From Symsagittifera roscoffensis (taxonomy: Eukaryota > Xenacoelomorpha > Acoela > Convolutidae), in NCBI RefSeq assembly GCF_963678635.1, contig NC_087063.1, forward strand, positions 4,068,580 to 4,132,579: a DNA stretch of 64,000 nucleotides, written 5' to 3'. Position 1 is the first letter of the stretch; every line of letters begins with the position of its first letter. Of the stretch, positions 37,301 through 49,300 are shown in pieces. Below the pieces are notes generated by a model. It had not been told where the DNA came from and did not search any database. It saw nothing but the letters and a program-made list of their open reading frames with translations. A program made the translations under genes and the position numbers.

Positions 37301-40300
37301 AAAGGTTGTTAACAGAAAAAAATTTAGTTCCCGATTGCAAAGCTTTAGGTTAGTTCTTAAATTAGATCAAATTGGGTTATTTTTATCAAAATATTACTAT
37401 CATAAATAGACCTCAAATTGAATTAGATTTTTCAAAAACTATGAATCACAAGTAATTTTTGAATTTCAAAGACTTTAAAGAGCTGTATGTACAATTAATT
37501 AAGTAATTCCACAAAAAAAACGTATATAAGTGTCTTCACTGCGTTCATTGACACTTGAAATCTCGACTTCAAAAAGTACCTTACGTCTTAACATTCGGCT
37601 TTCAAATTTGTCTGTGTTTATGTTGCATATCCAAAAGTGTTATCAGATAGGTTAGCAACGTTTGCTGTACTAAAATGGCGCAACGAAAACTAACAATTTT
37701 TGGCAGAAAACACTTTTCTACGAGAAATTTTCAATCTCAAATACAACAGAAAATCAAATTCTCAATTTTTTTTTGTGCTGATGGTTGATGCTCACCAATC
37801 AATCCAAGAAATTGTCAGTGTCAATTTAAAAATCAAGAATAAACAAAGAGCGATACGTAGAAATACTTTCGTTGTGATAAAATGAAACTGGGCAAAAAAA
37901 TCAAAAATCTTGTTTGCTATGATTCTAGCTAACACTCAATTTTAGTTTTCATAATTAAAAATGATTATAAGTTTTTATGTATAAGTTTTATAACTATAAG
38001 TTTATATCAAGAAAAGATTGTAAAAAAAACCGTCTGAAGAATGCCAAAAATTCCTTTATTTTAAATTTTTTTTTAAATATGAGCTCTAATAAATACAATA
38101 AGGGGGAGCAATAGTAAAACCTCATTGAACTCAGGAAACAAAAAAATTATTACATTCTATTTTACAGATTAATAAAATTCCAGAATTTTTCAAGACTAGC
38201 ATTTTTACTTTTGGTGAGCGTAATTTGTATCATTTTAGAAACAAAAAAATTTTGATTTGAAATTGAAAGAAAACAAAAATCAAACCAAAAAAAAAACAAA
38301 TTTGAGCCTTAACAAACTTTTACAGGTTTTCCTGAGAAAAAATGCGAAAAAACGCTACCTATAAAAATGATTTCAGTACGTTGATTGAAACACCAAAACA
38401 AACTAGAAAAATATTTCTAGAGACAGTTTGAAAAGAGCAAATGAACGCAAACAGAACAAAAATACGAAATTACTTTCTGAAAAATCCCAAATTTCGAATT
38501 TCGAAAAAAAATTGAGGGCCTTAAAGCTCTTCAAAAATGGGGAACAATTTATGATTGACGAATTTAACCCAATTACAGAAAAATAGATCAAAAAGTGAAA
38601 TTTTCAAATTGCTGGAAAAGTTGCTAATTAAATTCCACTTTCGAAACTGGAAGTTAATTACGTTTTCGTGACTTAACCTTTTTGTTGTTCGATAGTGGAG
38701 CCTTCTTTTTAAGAAATGAAAAAAGAAGCTTATAAAAAAATCAAAAATCAAACAGCTCAATAAAAGTAAATTGTGGCCTAAACAATTTTTCAAATCCCGA
38801 AAAAATTGAAAAGAAAATCATCGCGACTTAGTTTGAACTACATTCATCGATTCTTAAAAACAAAAAACCACACGACTACATTAAGTGATTAAAGAACAAC
38901 CAATAACTATTAAACATAGCCAACTGACATTTGGAAAAGACTAATCAACCCAAAAAAAAATGAAAAAAAACCACTTCAAAAAAAATCTTCAATTTGTGAA
39001 AACTGGATCATTAAGTAAGACTTTTATTTTGCTTGGAAATCTGATAATTAATTTTCCCTTTTTGAAATTTGAAGTCTATCACGTTCTTTGCTACCTTAAC
39101 ACTTTTGCTTTTCGATAGTGGAGTTTGCCTTCCTTATAACAATGAATGCACTGAACTGAAAAAAAGTCAAACCGCGAAAAATCAAAATTGAGCGATAACC
39201 AATTTTAAGACTTTTTCCTGTATAAAAGACATTATGAAATCGGCAAGACTTAAAAAACATTACTCAATACTTTGATTACTTTCAATAATTATGAAATTCT
39301 ATGTAGTTCTCAGATAACGAAATTTAAAAACCTAACAGCAATGCGTATTGAAAGATTAAAAAAAAGAATAACAGCAAAAGTTTAGGCGTGACAAAAAATT
39401 GAAGCTTGTTAAGTTTGAAAAATATTTTCCCGGTTCAGTCACCCAGAAATTATTATCGCTGATTAATAAAAAAATCTAGTTTTATCAACGTTTTGATCAA
39501 TGATTCAGTTGTATTACATAAATTAAAACGGTTTATTACTTCTCAAGGACAAATAATCTTTTTTCAGCAAGGAGTTAGCGGTGTTTTAACAATGTTTTAT
39601 CTCTGGGGTGTTAGTTTGTATCATCAATGAAGAAACCATAGCATGTCAATAATTTAATGCTGGAAGTTTCATGAACATAGCCAACAAACTGTTGAAAAAG
39701 AGTCAGTAAACGCAAAACAAATAGAAAAAAAACTCGTTTTTCTGAAAAAAGCAACTTTTGACTTTCAAAGTAAAAAAAAATGCCCTAAATTTTTTTGAAT
39801 TTCAAAACAGTTTTTGATATACACTTTTGATATCATTGACCTCATTTGAGAAAACTGAATCAAAAAGAATTTATTGTTTTTGTTTCTCAAAAAATTGTCT
39901 AAAATTTTAATATTACTACTTTTGAAGAAAATGCGAAATTTTTAAGCTTTGTTGATCTATTTTTCATTCAGTCAGTATTCGATTTTCAACTAAGCAATTT
40001 TGACGAACGTTTTTTATGCCATCAGAAAGAGATTGTTTTCTGGCCGCAAATTATAAAAGATATTTTAGCTGTGATCATTTTTTTGTAAAAATACGGAGCT
40101 TGGAAAATTGCTAATTTGGTCAATCTGGGATAACTAGCACAAGATAAATTGCGTTTTTAAAGCACGCGTTTGCGGCAAATCAATGAGTTCCAAAATAAAA
40201 TGAAAAAACTTGCACTTTGTATTTTTACCCGTGTGGTGGATAAATTGAAGAAAAAAAAGTTGAAATAAAACGTTTTCTTTTTTTTTGATTATTTCATCAA

Positions 40301-43300
40301 TCATTTAACAAAAAAAAACGTTTTGTTTGGCCTTAAAGCGCAGTGGAACATTCAGAGCTTCGCCCTGACCGAGCAATTTTGTTGCTAGTTATATGTATTT
40401 CAATTGAAATGTTAATGCTTAATGTTAACTCAAGTGTACAATCAATTAACGTTTTATCTCTGAGTTAAAAAAAGAATGGCTTATAACATACTCGTTCTAG
40501 AGCTTTTTGTGCCCCGGTACCTAAACTCGTAAATTAAAAAACACATCCTTACCTAATTTTCCTTGAAAATTTTTTTTGATCCTTGGGAGAAAGAGCAAAG
40601 AGAAAAAGTTTTCAGCGCTAAATCAGGGATAAATCATTCAAGTTAATGAAAAGAATGACTTTGATCACGTGTGACTTAAACATAGATGACAGACTCTGTT
40701 TTTTTTTCTAAATCAGCGATGGTTGCCTCGGGGAGGTCAACCCGATTTATTTGAACTCACTGTGGATTTAATGTAGGTTGTTTTTGCCTCCCTCGAGTCA
40801 AAATCATTGTCGAAAAAGGAGAAGAAGTTGTCCTGTGTCTTCATAATGTCGTATGAGTCATTGAAGTTGGTGATTCGGGATCCCATTCCGTCGAAAATGA
40901 AGCCTTGGTGGAAGACTCGAGTGTTGTTTTTATCATCCACGGCTATGTACGCATAAGGGAAGAAGAATCCGTTCACGCTCATCGGTGGAAAACACCTGAA
41001 GACATTATTTAATCAGAACTGGATGTTAACTTGGTTCTGAGCTCGAGTTTTCAACCAATCAGAACAGAGTATTTTACGCGCGAGATTAGTTTAATAAATT
41101 TTATCTGAACGATGAGGATCTTAACTTGATGCTGCGAAATTGATGCTGCGAAAAGATTAATTGGGATACCAAGCACCAAAGTACCAAATGGCATGATACC
41201 CTTTGAACGGGGAGGAGGTCGATTTCCTGGAACGATTTCTGGTCAATTTGATATCCAACCTGTTGATTTCTGTCGCGTATTTAGAGTAGACGTGGTAGAC
41301 GTAGATAAGACAGTTGTCCCGAAAACCCTCCTCTTGGTAGACCAACTCATTCTCAAATTCGTGAATGATTTTCAACTTGTCCTCGGTTAGCATGTTTTCC
41401 TTTCTTCCCTAAAATATTTCACACTCATCAGAAAAAAAAATAGTCAGAGACGTTTAAAAATGAACCATATGTTTTATAAAGTTCTTTTAGACTTGAGAAT
41501 TGGTTGTAAACTACACAAAAATTGTAAGCCTGAAGACAAAACTTTACTGTTATTACGATTTTTCTTAATTTGAATAAATTTAAAAAAGGGGTAGTGAGAT
41601 TTCATCCAAATTCGATTTTTTCTCCTCTCCTTTCCTTTGAAACAAATTAATGCAACTTCAATGATGTCCTTAGAAAAGCAGTAGAACTGGGCTTTGAAAT
41701 GCAAGTAAAATCATTTATCGCGAAATTGAGAAAAGAAATAAATTGAAATGTGTTACATATCTATGTCAGTATCTTACTAACAAAAGGTAAGCTTTTACAA
41801 ATGCATTGAGGCAATAGACAACGAATTAAAGAATAAATCAACGAACAAAGGAAATAATTTTTGATAACCACAGTTCCAACTACAAAGAAAGTCGCTTACA
41901 GCACAAGCAAAATCCTAGGCAACTAAGCCGAAAAAACTTAAGCAGACAAACGGAAGTCCGATAATTCAATATTTACCAGAAAATTTCAATTGAATACACA
42001 CAGAAAAAAAAGGACCACCGGGACTCAAAAAAACGGGTTCAAAGGCGACGATATTACCTGCTTCTCTACAAAAAATTTTTTTTATCTGACGTCAAAAAAA
42101 TTGAATTCGTTGCCCAATAAATTACGAAATTTAAGTATTACCACATTAACGTTCAAGAAAAAATTAAAAGAGTTCTAACCATGAAATGAAATCTAATCCT
42201 ACGTGTGAATAACGTTTTCATCAGTCGATTTGCCTTTATATGTTCAGTTTTGACAATGATTTAATACTTTTACGTTGTTTACAATTTTTATGGGTGCCCA
42301 ATTATTTTTATTTTTTCTTCAAATTTTCATTCTCAAATTGGTGAACTTTTTGATGTAATTTTTTCATCTCATTTTATCCAAACATGAGTAACTAATCTGA
42401 CTTCGTAACTAATATTAACTTTACACTGTTACTATACTAATGCATTGACTATTCTGTAGAGTAATTAAAGTGTTTTTTCTTCTTCTTCTTCGTCTCTTTC
42501 TTCTTCAGTAAGTGCGTTTTTTCTACTATCTTGTTAACTAACCGTTTTGGCAAAAGAGGACATTTGACGCACTGTAAAGAAAATAGTATATGCTTATCCG
42601 TTATGTTAGTTTTTAGAGGGATTTTTTTTTCAATATTCCATAGGGTGAAAATTGTTCGTACAATTTTTTTCAGGCAAAAAGGCTCCCGTTTTTTAGTATT
42701 AGTAATTCAAGTATGCGACCAAACGTCTTCAAGGTAACCGCAGTTTTGTGATGCACTGTTTACATAATTCACCCTAATGAAATCTGTACACTGTCAGCTT
42801 TTACACGGAATCTGTTCAATCAGCAAAATATCAATGTGCTCAATTGTTTAGTTTTATGAAAAATGTCGTGAGATTAAGTCAAGAATCAAGAGATTCTAAA
42901 TCTGTATGTAAGTATGTATGGATAATATTTACCCTACGATGTTTTTCTTATTTTCATTTACGGATTTCGCTTCAAAACTATGTGCCTCACTCATTTTCAG
43001 AGTTTTAGCGCTCGTATTGCATCTTTAAAGATAACATTTGATGGCCTGCTGATCACCGTTAAAAATACTTGATGAAATCGTCTTTATCGGGACAACCATC
43101 AATCTCCAACACAGTTTGCCAGAGTGTTAATACAGAACAAAACCAGGTTGATTTGCTCTATGACGTATCTAAATTAATTTTGACGATAAAAGACTTATTT
43201 TAAAAATAAACATAGCCAAAAAGATTATAGAAAAAAGCAAGAAACCCAGGGAAACCGAAAAAAATTGATTTTTTTTTTACTTTCAAATAAGATGGTATTA

Positions 43301-46300
43301 AAACACTTTGAATTTTGATTGAAACTGCATTAAACGTAATGTTTTTTCCATGGGAAATTTAAAAAAAGTAAGATCCTCTTTCAAAACTAGAAATAAAAAA
43401 TTAAACAGAAAAACATCAAAATTAGCGTAACAGATTTGACCAAAAAATTTTTTTGCTGAGCCAGAAAAAAAAATAAAAATAACTTGAACTATATAAGTGT
43501 TTTCACTACATTTTTTAAACTTAAAAAAATGAAATATTTTGATTGTTTTTGAAAATCTCACCGAGCAATGTCGGTTATAAAAAAAAAGAAATTTTTGCGT
43601 CTAAAAACGTCATATGTGTATCAATTGGTTCGCCTACATTTGGAGGAATTCAATTTTTAATGAATAAACTTTTAGTTAGCCTCAGCTCAGTTTAGTATTT
43701 TTTGTGGGCCAAAATTATTCTCTAACTTCGCTACGAAAAAATTGCTGTGCAATTCTTGTGCAACTTTTTTCATGCCAAAGTTGCCCCATAATTTCAACAG
43801 TTTCAACTCTAATTTCAACTTGAGTAATCAAAATCACTCAATTTTTGAAAAAAATCTGTCACATATTGTTAGTTAAAAAGTCAACTTTAAGATCAGAGCA
43901 AAAATTTGAGTTGATACTAAGCTGGTAGTGTATGTCAAAAACCATCACCAAACTTTGAACTTGGTTGCAGAAAAAAAGATGGAATTTGATTTTTTTTAAA
44001 AGTTTTGGTGAGTCCGATAGCGTTCGTTTTTTATAATTCTCAGAGCCTGATTAATAAATGCCAATCTATGCATTTAGATCGATTCAGCGCTGAATGTTTT
44101 TGCCAGCTCAACCCGGTCTCACAATCAAAGTTGTTTTAAAGGGTAAAACAATTTTTCGTTGAAAAACCAGATTGAACTTGATATCAAGGAATCAATCTCT
44201 GATCAGTACACATTCAGCGTTGCAAAAACCTACCAAAATTAGCAAATTTGGACTTTTGGGCTCCCAACAGGAATCGAACCCACAATCAACATCCTCTCCT
44301 GTAAACACTTTTGGTTATGAGGGATGATTTTAACTGATCATACTTTGGCTAGTTTCATTTCGGTGCGTACGTTCTGTGTGATATTCAGTCATATAATTTG
44401 CTTTCGAATCCCTTTAATGATGATCAAATATTTTGATCGAACGGGATGATCACCTTTGTGGTGTAATAAATGTAGAAGTTTGTAGATATGAATCTCTGTC
44501 TGTAGATCGACCTTGACCTTCTCGTTCGCATTTGAGGCTCATCGCTTTCTTCCGAAAAACCAGAAGAGCCATCATCCCGTTTTCTTCTGTACTGCATCTC
44601 TCCTTCTCTGGACTGCTGCGCCTGACCTGGTAAAATTTTAGATGTGACTATATTATAAACAAGAAAACTCGTTAGTCCAGGTCTTATAAAGATTTATTCA
44701 TTTTTTAATGACAAGTTTTCAAAACAATAACGCCCTAATTTGATTCGAAATTTATTTTTGAGGTATAATCGTTTTTAAAAGTAAGCAAGACCATATTTTT
44801 TGAAACGCTTTCAATCTTTATTTAATTAGATAAACAAAACCTTAAAATAATCATTTTTGACAATTGTTGAATCCGTCATAGTTTTGACAATGATATAAAT
44901 TATTTGGGATGGAAAACTGGGTAAACCGAAGGAAAAGGTTTAATGATTTTCCGGTTGCTCGCAGTTAAGTAAAACTATTAAAACTCAAGCTCGAAATTCA
45001 TTTGCAACAAAAAAAAACATAACAAACTGACAGTTGAAAAAATGTCAATGAACGCAAAGAAACAGAAAAAAAAATGACATGACATGTTTGTGAAGAAAAA
45101 AGTCAATTTTAGAGTTTTAAACTGAAAAATAAATGATCTTGAAGCTTTGTGATTTTCAAGAACAGTCTATCCTCGACAGTTTTTTCATTAAATTTACTCA
45201 ATTTGATAAAACTGGATCAATCGGTTAAAAATTTTTTCCTCTGAGAGATCTGAAAATTAAAATCCACTTTCGAAATTAGAAGCTAGTCCCATTTTTGTGA
45301 TCTTCACGCTTTTGCTGTTCAATATTGGAGTTTACCTTCCTTTTATTAACAGAAACAATGAAACAAGATTGCTCGTATCTGCTTTAGGTTCTATAGCGTA
45401 GTATTCGTTTTAAACAAAATTAATAACTTTTTTTTAGAGTTTTGATGAATTTTTTTAATCGAGATTTTTAAAAATAACAATCCCCCAACACGCTATGTAA
45501 GTTATAACGTGAGAGATTTTGCATCTAGCAAACTATTAAATAGATCAAATGTCATGCCTCAATTCAATTTGGAACGATTTTTCAGACAGATAAAAACTCC
45601 CCTTACGAGTTATTAGCACCAATTATATTGCGTGTTAGGTATTCGTAATTGGCAACCCACTAGTTTTACGAAAGAAAGCTTTGAAAAGTTACAAAAGACG
45701 TCTTTACAAAAAAAATTACCTAAAATTACAAAGAAATATCTTTTTTAAATATCGCTGAAATATCTTCTAAGTTTTGATCTCAGGAAAACAATACCTTTCG
45801 AATGTTATAAAATTAACTTGTCAAAAATAGCTGGTTAAATAGTTGAATTTTTCTGAAGAAAAAAAGCCTTAAAGATAGCCGGTCACTGCGCAAATAGCAC
45901 AGAATGTTTTGACTATAGTCTCAAAAAATGCAATATTTTTTGTCAAGTAAGTGGTTTTTTTCTTTGTGTTGTGATGGTAAGATCTGAACAAAAAAGCAGA
46001 ATTAGGTATATTTGACAGTCATAGTCAACTAAGCCAAGTGGAAAACAGTTTCTGTAGAAGATGACTATAAAAAAAATGTTCTATTTTTTGCATATATTTT
46101 TTGAAATTTTGAAGTTTTTGATTTGCGCTAAAACTTTTCAAAAGCTATTTTCATTCGATAAACACTATTTTTTACGGCCTAAACTGAACTTAAATACGCT
46201 ATTGTAAACCTGGAAACCTTATTTTGACAAATCTTATTAGCTCGAAACGAGACCAAAAGTAGAAAAAATTTCAAACCGGTATTTCTCGACACTGAGAAAC

Positions 46301-49300
46301 AGTTTTCATAATTTTTCGATGAATCACGATTGAAAAGTTTTTTTTATGATATATATATATATATATATATATAACTCGACCCATTCCGATGATTATTCGA
46401 GGTAACTGATTTTGTCTGGAAAACTGTTGCAGCGCAAATGTAAATGTGCGAGAGTATAAATGCATAAAAATGAACCAAAATGTAACAACCATAAGCACAG
46501 TTGGCCAAGCGGACTAAGACAAAGTAACGTAACATAACAGTTGACGTAGGTTCGAGTCCCCCACCTGCCCATGTATTAATATACTAAAAAAGGGGGTTAT
46601 ATCCTATTTTAACTGGTTTTTGAATCTAATTCGGTTCAGCCTTGATTGAGGCTGACCGCTAAAAAAGAGCAATTTGTCTCAAGGACATTACCGACCGGTT
46701 CTTGTGGTTAGCTTGCGCCAATTTGTTTTTGAAGCTGTATTGGTGAAGTTATAAACTTGTTTAACTGCAAAATTTGGATGAAATTTAGCTAGCATGACTG
46801 ATGAATTTTGTATTGCCGAGAATACAAATTTCTTATTGATATTTCGTTTTTAAATCATACTACGGAGATTGAGCCCGCACATTTTGGCGCCCCACAAGGG
46901 ATCCCGAAGTCTTTCTTTCACGAAGTCAAAACACAAGGGACATATCGGGAAGCGATAAGAATATGCAAACAGCTGCACCGATAGAGCGATAAACCAGGCT
47001 CAGCGTCGCACAACCACTCTGAGAGGAGTAGCAGCCATGGCCAACTTTCGGTCACTTCTTTCCCGTCTGCCAGATCAGTCATCCGTCACCTACACTCCGC
47101 CATCACCTACTAATTTAAACCGAGCCGACTCAGATTTATTGGATTGCTCAGTTAGCTTAATGGATACCCTGGATACCTTGACGTAAACGGCTCAGTCAAT
47201 CAGTACGCAAATAACGCAACTCCCGATCTTCAACTCACTTCTTCTGGGTTTCATTTGGCGAAACGGAGGCCTAGTAACAGGTGTCGTGTTTTGTCCCGCT
47301 CGTGACTGGACTGTGACAATCCTCAACCGGTGCCACCAATCTCCTAATTCTATATGAACAATGACCTGATGCCACTACCCTGCTGATGGAACGTTTGCGT
47401 ACCACGAGCAGTAGATGGTATCTAAGATAACAAACTCTTCCTTCGAACCAGCTATCAAGATCTTCAGACAGGGGTCAACTACAGACTTTTTGTGTGAGTG
47501 AGAGAAGTTATTGCTGGACAATTCCTCTGCGGCCGACCAAAAATCTGATAACCCGAAACCGGTGGCCGCCCAAACTCCAAAACTGTAAGAAGGTTCCAAA
47601 ACTTTTTAGAAAGTCTTTCCATTCGTGCTATAAACTTATTTACGATGTCATATATGTTCAAAATTTTTCCGCAAGCTAGCAACCGGTAATTTTTCTCCAG
47701 ACAAAATTTTGGAAAGTTCCGTTGAACTGAAATAACTTACAATCGGTACTTAGTCAATTTACTTGGCATTATTTCTCGATACCAAAATTTTTTAGATATT
47801 TGTGAATGGAATATTAATCCGTGAAATCGGAACATAGATATGAGGTACTAGACTAGTTTTTTTGGATTGGTTTACGACTCGAAGCTGCTGACCAAAATTT
47901 TTCGAAAAAATTTTGGGAAAAAAGTAAAAACTTGCCAGAAAATCCTCAAAACGTCCCCAGAGTTCTGCGAAACTGTGCTGTAACATGACACATGACACCA
48001 ACCTTCTGGTAAGTGGTCTGGTAGCGAAATATCAGGCAAATTAATTTGAGTTTTTTCATCCTCAGGTTTTTCCGCGTGTGTTGTTGGAACTTAACCAATT
48101 TGCCTGATCCCCCACCCACCATTAGTGAAACTAAAAGCCAGTTCGCTTCAAGTAAATCTAAGCCGTTTCAGCCCGTCCGATTATTGACTTCGTTGCGCGA
48201 CACTAATGTTAAGTTGTCAGGTACGGCGATATTAAGTGAGCTAAGTTGAATTCTTCCATCCTCGGGTTTTTTCCGTGTGCGTTGTTGGAGTTCAACCGAC
48301 CTACTTAATTTCCCCACCCCATTGGTACTTAAGCGTAACGTAGCCGTCGCATAGGTCTCTTAAGTGTATGGTATTCATTCTAGGAGCTAGTTCCTTGGAT
48401 CACGCGCTCCGTATACTATCCGCACCGTCTCAAAAGCGTGTGAAAGAGACTTAATTCACAAAGCCCGTATTAAGCTTTAACTTTAACGCCAGGGACTCGC
48501 AGAAAACTATCCAATATTATCTGCACCACTTTTTATCGAATCGGAAAGATCTAGTTATTTGGCACGACGCCGTAAATAACTCCATTAGTAAGCACCGCAG
48601 TACCAACAACCGTAGTTTGAGTACCGACAAACTTAAGAGCCTTCTTTTGAGATACAAGGAGAATATTACCGCTATTGTATACTGTCGCCGCAACGGTACG
48701 GACAATATAGAAAAAGAGTTGAAAAAGACAGGTATTCTCGTTCTTAACATAGCTGAGGATTTTATCTCAAAGCGAAAGGCCAAAGACCAAATACTTATCG
48801 AAAAGTATAAAGAGCTGCATCAGCCTCCTTCCCTTGAGTTGAAGACTCTGTTGTTACTTAGACGATACGGTGCTGACCTAAGTACACTAAAAGCTAAGAA
48901 GAAGCGGAACCGTTTGTCGCCTAAAAATTGTAGAGCGATTCACAACAGACTTAAAGCGTTAAAACTTCAAGTTACTCGCCCTTGTAAGTTATTGATGTAT
49001 TAGAGTATTTTGTGGATTTACTTGAGTGAAAATAAAGTATTTTCTGAGAGTCGTTTTTTTTCTGAAATTATTATGCATGGAAGTTAAGTTTCAGAAGAAA
49101 ATTAAGAAGTTGTTTGAGAAATGTAGAAATCCCAAAAACGAACTTTATAAATGCCACGAAATAATTTTAGAATACATAGAGAATCAGAGTCGTTGCTCAA
49201 AAATTGATACTTATATTGAAAAATGTAGGAACTATATAGAACAAGCGGTTGAGCTAAATAGTGAGTTGATTGATATGGCTGCAAAAAGTGCCAATCCCGA

